From Prevotellaceae bacterium (GTDB lineage Bacteria; Bacteroidota; Bacteroidia; Bacteroidales; Paludibacteraceae), in NCBI GenBank assembly GCA_020636675.1, contig JACJXK010000029.1, forward strand, positions 1-24,115: a stretch of DNA of 24,115 bases, read 5' to 3'. Of this stretch, positions 15,067 through 22,298 are shown in pieces. The translations under genes and the position numbers were made by a program. The notes under the pieces were generated by a model. It had not been told where the DNA came from and searched no databases. It was given only the letters and a program-made list of their open reading frames with translations. Position 1 is the stretch's first letter. The number at the start of each line of letters is the position of its first letter.

Positions 15067-16374
15067 ATGATTTGGAATGAGACTGTAGAGTGTATGAGCC
15101 GCGAGGAGATGCGTAAACTGCAAGGCATCCGTCTGAAAAGAGTGGTGGAGCGCGTTTATCATAATTGCGAGCCGTACCGTAAGAGAATGCAGGAGGCTGG
15201 AGTTTCTCCGGAGGATATCAGAAGCATAGACGACATTGTCAAATTGCCATTTACTTCCAAAAAGGATTTGCGCGATAATTATCCCTTTGGCTTGTTATCG
15301 GCTCCTATGTCGGAGATTGTGCGCGTGCACGCTTCTTCAGGAACCACAGGTAAGCCTATCGTGGTGGGTCTTACCCGCAACGACTTGGCCGTATGGGAAG
15401 AGTCTGGTGCCCGTTGTCTTACAGCTTATGGATTAGGTAAAAACGATACGGTTCAGGTTTCTTATGGTTATGGATTGTTTACTGGTGGTTTGGGTGCTCA
15501 TGCAGCCGTGGAGAATATTGGCGGTACTGTAATCCCTATCTCTAGCGGAAATACGCAGAAACAGATTATGATTATGCACGACTTGGGTGCGAAGGCTTTG
15601 GCTTGTACTCCTTCCTATGCACTCTATCTGGCGGAGGCTTTGGCCCAGTCTGGTTATCCTCGTGAGGAATTTCAGCTGGAGGTGGGTGTCTTTGGTGCTG
15701 AGCCATGGACGGAGGCTATGCGAAAGGATATCGAACATAAATTAGGAATAAAGGCTTATGACATATATGGATTGACGGAGGTGATGGGACCTGGTGTGGG
15801 TTTCGAGTGCGAATGCCAGAACGGTACGCACCTGAACGAAGACCATTTCTATCCTGAGGTAATCAATCCGGAGACGGGAATACCTGTCGCTCCGGGCGAA
15901 GAGGGCGAATTGGTTTTCACTACATTGACGAAAGAAGGGATGCCGATGATTCGGTTCCGTACAAGGGATTTGACCCATCTGATTTATGAGAAGTGCGAGT
16001 GCGGAAGAACGTTGGTCCGTATGGGTAGAATTCTGGGCCGGTGCGATGATATGTTGATTATCAGGGGAGTAAACGTCTTTCCGTCTCAAATAGAGTCCGT
16101 TATCTGTACCATGGAGGAGGTGGAGCCTCATTTCTTCATCACCGTAGACCGTGTAAACAACACGGATACGTTCGAGATTCAAGTGGAGGTGAAGGAGGGC
16201 CATTATTCCGACGAAATGGGCAAGATGATAGCTTTAAAGAAGAAGGTGGCGCATGAGATACAGAGTGTGGTTGGCTTGCAGCCGGACATCAAACTTGTTG
16301 AGCCTCGTTTCTTGGAACGTAGTGAGGGCAAGGTAAAGAGAGTCCTTGATAAACGTGTGTTTAAAAACGATTAA
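15067..16374 (+). CDS. paaK: Phenylacetate-CoA ligase
   Basis: A 435-residue adenylate-forming enzyme (ANL superfamily, PaaK type) that makes an aryl-CoA from an arylacetate, ATP and CoA. The AMP-binding loop is HASSGTTGKPIVVGLT (88-103), the adenine motif YGLTEVMGPG (234-243), the RTRD motif 298-301, and the hinge/C-terminal domain RGVNVFPSQIE (333-343). A CxC...CxxG cluster (FECECQNG and EKCECGRTL) is usual in this subfamily. In anaerobic Bacteroidales this gene with the ACT gene behind it often accompanies indolepyruvate:ferredoxin oxidoreductase, linking aromatic amino acid oxidation or synthesis to arylacetyl-CoA; those subunits are not in this window. ATG 15067 gives the normal N-terminus. 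The ACT gene starts 25 bases later. Confidence 0.93.
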   Translation: MIWNETVECMSREEMRKLQGIRLKRVVERVYHNCEPYRKRMQEAGVSPEDIRSIDDIVKLPFTSKKDLRDNYPFGLLSAPMSEIVRVHASSGTTGKPIVVGLTRNDLAVWEESGARCLTAYGLGKNDTVQVSYGYGLFTGGLGAHAAVENIGGTVIPISSGNTQKQIMIMHDLGAKALACTPSYALYLAEALAQSGYPREEFQLEVGVFGAEPWTEAMRKDIEHKLGIKAYDIYGLTEVMGPGVGFECECQNGTHLNEDHFYPEVINPETGIPVAPGEEGELVFTTLTKEGMPMIRFRTRDLTHLIYEKCECGRTLVRMGRILGRCDDMLIIRGVNVFPSQIESVICTMEEVEPHFFITVDRVNNTDTFEIQVEVKEGHYSDEMGKMIALKKKVAHEIQSVVGLQPDIKLVEPRFLERSEGKVKRVLDKRVFKND

Positions 16375-16399
16375 TTTCTATTATCTAAATTATTTGATT

Positions 16400-16825
16400 A
16401 TGATAGTGAAACAACTTTCTGTATTTTTAGAGAATAAGACAGGTCGATTGAACGATGTGGCGGATATTCTTGGAAAGGCTGGCATCAATATGACGGCATT
16501 TAGCGTGGCTGATAATTCGGATTTCGGAATCCTTCGTGTGATTGTTTCTGATCCGGAAAAGGCATTGGAAGTTTTGAAGTCCAATAAATTTGCGGTTTCT
16601 CTTACGGATGTGATTTGCCTTCATGCTCCTAATACTCCGGGATCCTTGTCTTCTATCCTGCATATCTTGCAACGGGAGAATGTCTATATAGAATATATGT
16701 ATGCTTTTTCGGAGGGAAAGGGTGCCAATGTGATTATCCGTCCTGATAAGATGGAGGCTGGCGTTGAAGCGTTAAAGAATAACAAGATAGAACTTATCGC
16801 CGCTAATGATTTGTATCGTTTCTGA
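16400..16825 (+). CDS. Double-ACT-domain amino-acid-binding protein
   Basis: A 141-residue protein with two ACT modules: residues 1-70 (VKQLSVFLENKTGRLNDVADILGKAGINM) and about 71-141 (NTPGSLSSILHILQRENVYIEYMYAF). ACT domains bind amino acids and regulate enzymes; in Bacteroidota this protein is typically encoded right after paaK and is presumed to sense an aromatic or branched amino acid. The frame extends upstream to 16346, overlapping paaK, but MIVKQLSVFLENK at 16400 is the usual N-terminus. The gap to paaK is 25 bases, so it is co-transcribed. A strong terminator ends the unit. Confidence 0.88.
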   Translation: MIVKQLSVFLENKTGRLNDVADILGKAGINMTAFSVADNSDFGILRVIVSDPEKALEVLKSNKFAVSLTDVICLHAPNTPGSLSSILHILQRENVYIEYMYAFSEGKGANVIIRPDKMEAGVEALKNNKIELIAANDLYRF

Positions 16826-16846
16826 TTAGGCGATTTTTTTGTGAAT

Positions 16847-16892
16847 AAGGGAAGAGTGCTTTGGTTAAAGGGAGCATTCTTCCCTTGTTTTT
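16847..16892 (+). terminator. Terminator of the paaK-ACT operon
   Basis: A 14-bp stem AAGGGAAGAGTGCT/AGCATTCTTCCCTT with one G-U pair, 12-base loop, then GTTTTTATG. It lies 21 bases after the ACT stop codon. Confidence 0.88.
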
Positions 16893-16956
16893 ATGTGGCT
16901 ATGATTGTGTGTTAGCTTTTGTGTCTATTGTCTGTTTGGCGTAGTCCGGTAAGGAC

Positions 16957-17040
16957 AAAAAATAAAGGGAGGTTTCGCAACTTCCCTTTATCCCATTTAA
17001 TCTAAACCTTAACTATGAAAAAATCTACCTATTTTGTTTG
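16957..17040 (-). ncRNA. Candidate small RNA, copy A
   Basis: A reverse-strand transcription unit with promoter CTTG-20-CATCTTTG (17077-17046), a body sharing about 38 bases (17041-17004) with copy B, and a terminator hairpin at 16990-16963: TAAAGGGAGGTT/AACTTCCCTTTA on the forward strand, with loop TCGC and one G-U pair, followed on the reverse strand by six T. Predicted length is about 84 nt. No reading frame is shared with copy B, and no gene follows on this strand, so it is not a leader. I could not match it to a named RNA family from memory; Rfam's Bacteroidales motifs should be searched. Confidence 0.65.
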
Positions 17041-17045
17041 CACTA

Positions 17046-17077
17046 CAAAGATGCGGTATTTTTGATAAAAATGCAAG
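17046..17077 (-). promoter_or_regulatory. Promoter of small RNA copy A
   Basis: Reverse strand CTTG (17077-17074), exactly 20 bases, CATCTTTG (17053-17046). The first base of the -7 box is C instead of T, as in copy B. Confidence 0.6.
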
Positions 17078-17275
17078 TCGTTTTGCTAAAAAGACTTCAT
17101 TTTTTACATTTTTTCACGATTTTTTAAAAGTAATTCAAAGTAAGTTGTTGGTTTTGAATGTTTTGTATTTTGCTCGGATTTGAAGAGGAAAGTAATGCAA
17201 ATGTCGCTTGTGTTGAAAAAAGCAACAATCCAAATGATAATGTGGAATAGATGCAACAAAGATTTGTGGAGGAAT

Positions 17276-17359
17276 AAAAAATATTCAGGGGGGCTTCACA
17301 GCTCCCCTGAACCTGGTTAATTAAAACCTTAACTATGAAAAATCTACCTATTTTGTTTG
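17276..17359 (-). ncRNA. Candidate small RNA, copy B
   Basis: Same architecture as copy A and the same predicted length, about 84 nt. Promoter CTTG-20-CACATTTG (17396-17365), shared core (17360-17324, one A shorter than copy A), and terminator hairpin with 11-bp arms at 17284-17294 and 17301-17311, loop TTCACA, one G-U pair, followed by six T on the reverse strand. The sequence of the hairpin differs wholly from copy A while its position and size are kept, as expected for a functional RNA with a free-varying terminator. Confidence 0.65.
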
Positions 17360-17364
17360 CGTTA

Positions 17365-17396
17365 CAAATGTGAAGAATGTTTTTGAATTTCACAAG
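17365..17396 (-). promoter_or_regulatory. Promoter of small RNA copy B
   Basis: Reverse strand CTTG (17396-17393), exactly 20 bases, CACATTTG (17372-17365). Layout and deviation from consensus match copy A. Confidence 0.6.
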
Positions 17397-17539
17397 AAAT
17401 AATGGAAATATTTTTCTTGATAAAAATCAAAAAAAAGGACATTGTTTTCGTATTAAATTTATTGTAGTTGTTGCTGCGAATTATTTACATTGTAAACTAG
17501 CGCACCTGTCGATGACGAAAATTTCGTATTGCAACAAAA

Positions 17540-17569
17540 AATATGCCAAAATAGAATATGCCAAAATTC
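17540..17569 (+). repeat. Two-copy 15-base tandem repeat
   Basis: AATATGCCAAAAT recurs at 17540 and 17555 with a 15-base period. It lies inside an A/T-rich stretch with an unrecognised 90-codon forward frame (17377-17649). Confidence 0.7.
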
Positions 17570-18020
17570 CTTTGTTTAGTGATGATAAATTTGAAATACT
17601 TATGGGTGATTCCATTAAGTATTGTATTGTCAACAGATATCCCTTTTGAAGCAAAATAGATGAAAGAAGAGACGGCATTCTCGAAATGCACCAATCTATC
17701 CTGCTGTCGTTCGTTTCGGACGTTGTATGTTTTTGGATGGGATTTACAGGAAAAATAGGATGGTTTCAAAATGCCTCATCATCGACAGACGAGCACTCGC
17801 TTTTGGCCGCGGAGAAGATGTGTGCCTTAGCGTGAAGGAATCTTTTGCTTGGGGTGTGAGAGGATGAAAAATGTTTTAGCGGAGGATATTGCCGTACATT
17901 CTAAATATTGGGCAGCGCAGACATCTTTGCTCGCTTTTCTTGTCGGAGAAAAGCCAATTCGGTAGGAGGACGGCAAGAAACATCGATTCCGGCACATTTC
18001 TATGGAATGCGGTCGTCGGT
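17570..18020. other. Gene-poor stretch, possibly decayed sequence
   Basis: The space 16893-18182 lacks a recognisable protein gene. After the two small-RNA loci, this part becomes less A/T-rich (about 17690-18020) with short frames in several phases, including a 33-codon forward frame at 17864-17965 preceded by GAGAGG and a reverse frame at 18054-17827. I recognise none of them. Composition unlike the flanks suggests remains of an older gene or insert. Confidence 0.35.
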
Positions 18021-18093
18021 ACTTGTTTTTCCCTAGAGATAAAGCCTGTGGCATATTATCAAAATCGGCACAAGTTATTTTGACGATTACTTA
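18021..18093 (+). repeat. Dispersed intergenic repeat, copy 1
   Basis: One of three related 75-80 base segments. The core starts at 18044 (GCCTGTGGC...ATCAAAATCGGCACAAGTTA) and ends with GATTACTTA. Over the first 38 core bases it matches copies 2 and 3 at 31 positions each. It lies upstream of the MFS gene. Confidence 0.75.
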
Positions 18094-18152
18094 GTGTATT
18101 CTTGTCTTTTTTTTCGTTGAATGCTATTGCCCTTTTATTGCGAAGAATGTTT

Positions 18153-18160
18153 TACCTTTG
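18153..18160 (+). promoter_or_regulatory. -7 box of the MFS-miaA operon
   Basis: TACCTTTG, full TAnnTTTG match, 22 bases before the ATG at 18183. The -33 element is poor. An unusually good Shine-Dalgarno sequence, AGGAGG (18172-18177), precedes the start codon. Confidence 0.6.
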
Positions 18161-18182
18161 TATATAAAAGTAGGAGGATGTT

Positions 18183-19397
18183 ATGAATCAGGAAGTGCAA
18201 AAAGAGAATTTGTTTACGTTCAGTTATTTCTGTTCTTGTTTCGCAAATTTTCTTTTGTTCTTTTGCTTCTATCTTCTCATGCCGATTCTTGCCCTTTATC
18301 TGAAGGAGGCTTTCCATTCTACGGAGACGATGGTGGGCGCAATTCTCTCTTGTTATACGGTAGCTTGTTTGCTTATTCGTCCGTTTTCCGGATTTCTGGT
18401 CGATACATTTGCCCGCAAACCATTGTATTTGTTGTCACTCTTTTTCTTTGTCCTTATATTTGCGGGTTATCCGCTGGCGACGAGCGTACTCATGTTTGCC
18501 GTTTTGCGCGTGCTGCACGGCTTGTCTTTCGGTATGGTGACCATCGCCGGCAATACTATAGTGATAGACATCATGCCTTCGTCCCGTAGGGGGGAAGGTC
18601 TCGGTTATTATGGTCTGTCCAATAATTTTGCGATGGCGACGGGACCTATGGTCGGTATGTATATGCTGGAGCATTACGGCGACTATAATGTGATATTCTA
18701 CATGGCGTTGGCGATAAGTGCGTTGGCCTTGTTTGTGGGTAGCCGCATCAAAACGAAGCATCGGCCTAAGCAGGCGAAAGAGCCGGTGTCGTTGGATAGG
18801 TTCATTTTGCTGAAGGGCATTCCGGCTGGCGTCAATACGTTGATGATAGCAGTCCCTTATGGCATCACCACCTCTTATATCGCATTGTATGCGTTGGAGT
18901 TGTATTCGGATAAGAATGTTGGCATGTTTTATACTTTCATGGCTCTTGGCATCGCATTGTCGAGAATTTTCTCCGGCAAACAGGTTGACAAGGGTCGAAC
19001 TACTCAGATCATAACGGTCGGAATGTTCATAGCTACGTTGGCTTATGCTTTGTTGGCATTTGTGAAACAGGTTCCGTTGGAGTATGGCCAGATGTCTAAA
19101 TCCCTTTTCTATGCGGTGGCCTTGATGGTCGGTTTGGGTTATGGATCAGTGTTTCCTGCGCTGAACTCACTTTTTGTCGGCCTTTCCCCCAATAGCAAGC
19201 GGGGAACAGCCAACTCCACCTACCTTACCTCTTGGGATATTGGTGTGGGTGTGGGACTGATGCTGGGCGGTGCGGTAGGGGCGTGGGTTTCGTTCTCGGT
19301 TGTGTTCGCCATCGGAGCCTTTTTCGATTTTGTGTCTCTTCTGATATTTGTTTCATATACTTCTGGTCATTTTCTTCGCAATCAGATAAAAACTTGA
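18183..19397 (+). CDS. Major facilitator superfamily transporter
   Basis: A 404-residue inner-membrane protein with about 12 hydrophobic segments and a central hydrophilic loop (SRIKTKHRPKQAKEPVSLDR, near 186-205). The MFS signature after segment 2 appears as GFLVDTFARKPLYL, with an echo in the second half (GKQVDKGRTTQI). It resembles small-molecule/drug or sugar efflux MFS carriers of the AraJ/YfcJ kind; the substrate cannot be inferred. The AGGAGG ribosome site five bases before the ATG is stronger than is usual in this window. miaA begins seven bases after the stop, so both are one operon. Confidence 0.88.
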   Translation: MNQEVQKENLFTFSYFCSCFANFLLFFCFYLLMPILALYLKEAFHSTETMVGAILSCYTVACLLIRPFSGFLVDTFARKPLYLLSLFFFVLIFAGYPLATSVLMFAVLRVLHGLSFGMVTIAGNTIVIDIMPSSRRGEGLGYYGLSNNFAMATGPMVGMYMLEHYGDYNVIFYMALAISALALFVGSRIKTKHRPKQAKEPVSLDRFILLKGIPAGVNTLMIAVPYGITTSYIALYALELYSDKNVGMFYTFMALGIALSRIFSGKQVDKGRTTQIITVGMFIATLAYALLAFVKQVPLEYGQMSKSLFYAVALMVGLGYGSVFPALNSLFVGLSPNSKRGTANSTYLTSWDIGVGVGLMLGGAVGAWVSFSVVFAIGAFFDFVSLLIFVSYTSGHFLRNQIKT

Positions 19398-19404
19398 TTT
19401 TATT

Positions 19405-20322
19405 ATGGATAGACTTATAACGATAATAGGGCCCACGGCCAGCGGAAAGACCGCATTGGCTGCCCGTTTGGCTTATGCCTTGGATGGAGAGATAATTAGT
19501 GGCGATTCGCGCCAGATATATAGACGTATGGATATCGGTACGGGGAAAGATCTGTCCGATTATGTGGTAGAAGGAGTTCCTGTCCCGTATCATCTAATTG
19601 ATGTTGCGGAGCCTGGATATAAGTATAATGTGTTTGAGTATCAACGTGATTTCCTGGTTGCGTACGAAGATATATTGAAAAGAGGCAAGACTCCCATCTT
19701 GTGCGGAGGTACGGGGCTTTACGTGGAGTCTATTCTGAAGGGTTACCGATTGCAGCCCGTTTCCGAAAATAAGGAGCTTCGCGCCTCTTTGGCCTCCAAA
19801 ACGCTGCCCGAGCTGACGGAGATGCTGAAGCAGTACAAATCGCTGCACAACACAACCGATGTGGATACGGCGCAGAGGGCTATTCGTGCTATTGAGATAG
19901 AGGAGTACTATAAGAACAATGAGAAGGATGCCGTGCTCTCCTTTCCGAAGATTGACAGCGTGCTGATTGGCATAGACATTGACAGGGAGGCGCGTCGTCG
20001 GAAGATTTCGGCTCGACTAAAGTCCAGATTGGAAGAGGGGATGGTGGACGAGGTGCGTGGCATCTTGGATTCTGGCGTTGCTCCGGATAATCTCATCTAT
20101 TATGGATTGGAATATAAGTACCTTACCAATTATATATTAGGAAATCTGACGTATGAACAGATGTACTCGGAGTTGGAGATCGCCATTCATCAATTTGCCA
20201 AACGGCAGATGACTTGGTTCCGTGGCATGGAACGTCGCGGTTTTGTTATACATTGGATTAATGCCGAAAAAAAAATGGAGGATAAGATTTCAGAAATAAT
20301 GGGCATTTTAAAACGGTTTTGA
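19405..20322 (+). CDS. miaA: tRNA dimethylallyltransferase
   Basis: A 305-residue cytoplasmic enzyme transferring a dimethylallyl group to N6 of A37 in tRNAs that read U-initial codons. The P-loop is GPTASGKT (9-16), followed by the MiaA block SGDSRQIYRRMDIGTGK (32-48), PYHLIDV, GGTGLYVESIL and the tRNA-contacting QFAKRQMTWFR near the C-terminus. Length is normal. It is the second gene of the MFS operon; some Bacteroidales carry two miaA-like genes, so a second copy elsewhere is possible. No clear terminator is seen before 20578. Confidence 0.95.
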   Translation: MDRLITIIGPTASGKTALAARLAYALDGEIISGDSRQIYRRMDIGTGKDLSDYVVEGVPVPYHLIDVAEPGYKYNVFEYQRDFLVAYEDILKRGKTPILCGGTGLYVESILKGYRLQPVSENKELRASLASKTLPELTEMLKQYKSLHNTTDVDTAQRAIRAIEIEEYYKNNEKDAVLSFPKIDSVLIGIDIDREARRRKISARLKSRLEEGMVDEVRGILDSGVAPDNLIYYGLEYKYLTNYILGNLTYEQMYSELEIAIHQFAKRQMTWFRGMERRGFVIHWINAEKKMEDKISEIMGILKRF

Positions 20323-20379
20323 AATATTTCAAAAAAAAGACAAAAAATATCTGTTGAAATTTGCATTTCTTAATGTGAA

Positions 20380-20395
20380 TGAGTAAATTTACTCA
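20380..20395. repeat. Perfect 16-base palindrome
   Basis: TGAGTAAATTTACTCA is fully self-complementary and lies in the 255-base spacer between miaA and the lipoprotein gene, about 180 bases upstream of the latter. It has the form of an operator for a dimeric regulator. Confidence 0.6.
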
Positions 20396-20577
20396 AACAT
20401 GAAAAAAGTGGATTTTGGTTCTTGCTGTGAAGTTTCAATAAAATAGTGCAAGAAATCTTCTTTTTTTTATACTTGGGTTGATGTTTATTCTGAATTTGCA
20501 ATGAAAAAAGGTTGTCTATAATGAAAACGAACTAAAAGGCATGAGTTAGGTGACCTTTCGTATTTTTTAATAAAAAA

Positions 20578-21144
20578 ATGAAGCTTATGGAAGCACTTAA
20601 AATTACTAAAGGGTTTCTGTGGTTTTTTATCTTCTTATTTGGTGCATGCGGGTCTATTGGTGATGAGAGAAATAAAAATCTGGAACATTTGAAGGGTGTG
20701 TTTGTGGCGCAGAATGTGTCGCAGGAACGTATTTCGGAGTTCTTTGATAGTGAAGAAGGTTCTTTCTTCCCTATGGAAGATTGGTTGCTTGACTTTGATT
20801 ATAAGAAAAGTAGCCGAAAATTGTATCTTACATTGTTGGGCGTATCTGAAGAGGGACATGGCAAGAAAAAATATTCTGTGTCGGTTTCTAATGATTCTAT
20901 ATTTATAAAGGAAGACGAAACAAGGTCTCTAAAATTCAATAATTCTATCGTGAATGTTGATTTCAAATATGAAATAAATCACGTCAAACCGCAAGTTTAT
21001 ATTTTGGTTTATAAAAATTTGCATTTGGAGTTAAACCTCTCTGATGTTGATGAAAAAAGCAAATATTCCTTATTGCAAGATGGATCTTACGTGATAGTCT
21101 CTGATGAATCAGGAACGGAAGAGGATGAAGGTGTGGTCGGTTAA
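20578..21144 (+). CDS. Putative lipoprotein of unknown function
   Basis: A 188-residue protein with a hydrophobic N-terminus ending in a lipobox (FLFGACG, Cys at residue 24), so probably lipid-anchored in the envelope. The mature part is mixed charged/strand-forming (KLYLTLLGV, YSVSVSNDSIFI, PQVYILVYKNLHLELNL) and ends in a strongly acidic tail (ESGTEEDEG). I do not recognise the family. ATG at 20578 or 20587 could be used. The nearest promoter-like box is TGAATTTG (20491-20498), one mismatch from consensus. The gene stands alone between miaA and a terminator at 21216. Confidence 0.7.
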   Translation: MKLMEALKITKGFLWFFIFLFGACGSIGDERNKNLEHLKGVFVAQNVSQERISEFFDSEEGSFFPMEDWLLDFDYKKSSRKLYLTLLGVSEEGHGKKKYSVSVSNDSIFIKEDETRSLKFNNSIVNVDFKYEINHVKPQVYILVYKNLHLELNLSDVDEKSKYSLLQDGSYVIVSDESGTEEDEGVVG

Positions 21145-21215
21145 AACATAAGGGTTCATTTGCTGGTTGTTATTCCCTATTTGAAAAAGGGGAAGTCTGT
21201 GGTTGTTGTGTATTT

Positions 21216-21249
21216 AAGGTGGTTCTGTCTTGGAATCACCTTGTTTTTT
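21216..21249 (+). terminator. Terminator of the lipoprotein gene
   Basis: Stem AAGGTGGTTCT/GGAATCACCTT (two G-U pairs), loop GTCTT, then G and six T. It lies 71 bases after the stop codon. From here to 21545 there is no gene; the stretch holds repeat copy 2 and a promoter. Confidence 0.82.
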
Positions 21250-21358
21250 GTTGTTGGGCAATGTCCTGTCCCTTTCGATAATATATCGGAAGACTGTCAT
21301 CTGTCATGAGTCCGTGGTTATGTTGGAATAGGAAGGAAGTCTGGCTTCTTGGCTGGCA

Positions 21359-21438
21359 CCTGTTTTTCTCTGCAAAAAGATAATGTCTACGGCGTTTTAT
21401 CAAAATTGTCACAAGTTATTTTTCTTGATGGTTGCTTT
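21359..21438 (+). repeat. Dispersed intergenic repeat, copy 2
   Basis: Core from 21385 (GTCTACGGCGTTTTATCAAA...) with CCTGTTTTTCTCTGCAAAAA upstream as in copy 1. It matches copy 3 at 30 of the first 38 core positions. On the reverse strand it reads TTTG-20-TCTTTTTG, close to a promoter. Confidence 0.75.
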
Positions 21439-21506
21439 GAGGCTCTTTCAATATGTTTTTTTCATTTTCTTTTTGTTATTCATTTTTAATATGCTTTAGT
21501 TTTTGT

Positions 21507-21514
21507 TACATTTG
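21507..21514 (+). promoter_or_regulatory. -7 box of the second Crp/Fnr gene
   Basis: TACATTTG, full match, 31 bases before ATG 21546; the -33 region is only T-rich (TTTT at 21483-21486). It lies inside the longer in-frame extension from 21453, which argues against that extension being translated. Confidence 0.6.
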
Positions 21515-21545
21515 CCATGCGTTATTATCTCAAAGAGATTCAATT

Positions 21546-22247
21546 ATGGCAAAGAAGCAGGAAAATGAATTAAAAAGCATTGAGGATATCTCCGATCTGT
21601 GGAAGATTTTGACTCCAGAACAGATGGATTATCTAAAGAGCAATTATGAGATTCAAAAATATAAAAAAAATCAAATAGTTTATTGTGAGGGAGATACACC
21701 CACTCATGTGCTTTGCTTGGTGAAGGGTAAAGTGAAGATATTCAAAAGTGGTGTCGGTGGCCGTGCCCAGATAGTTAGGATGGTTAAGCCTTACGAGATG
21801 TTGGCATATAGGGCTATGTTTGCGGAAGAGAATTTTGTGACGGGAGCGTCCGCTTTTGAGCCAGCTGTTATTTATGCCATTCCAAAAGAGGTAATTAGAA
21901 ATTTGATTTCCCAAAACGGACAGTTGGCTTGGTATTTTATTCATGCGCTCTCTGTTGATTTGGGAATAGCCGATTCTCGTGCGGTGAGTCTTACCCAAAA
22001 GCATATACGAGGACGATTGGCAGAGTCTCTCCTTTTCTTGAAAGAGAGCTATGGAATGGAGGAGGATGGTGCTACGTTGAGCATCTACCTTTCGAGGGAG
22101 GATTTGGCAAATCTCTCAAATATGACAACTTCCAACGCAATCCGCACACTTTCCAACTTTGTTTCGGAAAGGATAATAACAATGGACGGACGTAAGATAA
22201 AACTGATAGATGAGGAACAATTGAAGAAAATCAGTAAAATAGGATGA
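21546..22247 (+). CDS. Crp/Fnr-family transcriptional regulator
   Basis: A 233-residue regulator: cyclic-nucleotide-binding-type beta-roll at about 30-120 (YKKNQIVYCEGDTPTHVLCL, LVKGKVKIFKSG), dimerisation helix to about 165, and a Crp-type winged helix-turn-helix near 180-215 (LSREDLANLSNMTTSNAIRT). A typical Fnr N-terminal cysteine cluster is absent. A helix-turn-helix of this form with TSNAIRTLSNF as recognition part is found in redox/stress regulators of Bacteroidales, but the signal is not evident. The frame extends to 21453 through a Phe-rich stretch; the promoter at 21507-21514 shows 21546 as the start. It is monocistronic and ends in a perfect terminator that is followed at once by an intron fragment. 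Confidence 0.88.
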   Translation: MAKKQENELKSIEDISDLWKILTPEQMDYLKSNYEIQKYKKNQIVYCEGDTPTHVLCLVKGKVKIFKSGVGGRAQIVRMVKPYEMLAYRAMFAEENFVTGASAFEPAVIYAIPKEVIRNLISQNGQLAWYFIHALSVDLGIADSRAVSLTQKHIRGRLAESLLFLKESYGMEEDGATLSIYLSREDLANLSNMTTSNAIRTLSNFVSERIITMDGRKIKLIDEEQLKKISKIG

Positions 22248-22266
22248 AATTTCAATTATAAAGAGT

Positions 22267-22298
22267 AGAAGGATGGTGTGAGCCATCCTTCTTTTTTT
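22267..22298 (+). terminator. Terminator of the second Crp/Fnr gene
   Basis: Perfect 10-bp stem AGAAGGATGG/CCATCCTTCT, loop TGTGAG, then seven T. The intron-like GTATG begins on the very next base. Confidence 0.93.

Noticed and set aside
17015..17065. Short forward peptide starting at the ATG in small-RNA core A (and its counterpart in copy B)
   Set aside because: Copy B lacks one A, so the two frames diverge after two residues; the peptide is not conserved, while the reverse-strand promoter and terminator are.
17377..17649. 90-codon forward frame
   Set aside because: Overlaps the copy B promoter, has an A/T-rich biased composition and an internal tandem repeat, and resembles nothing I know. 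No promoter or ribosome site supports it.
21453..21545. Phe-rich N-terminal extension of the second Crp/Fnr protein
   Set aside because: The -7 box at 21507-21514 lies within it, so the main transcript should start after 21453.
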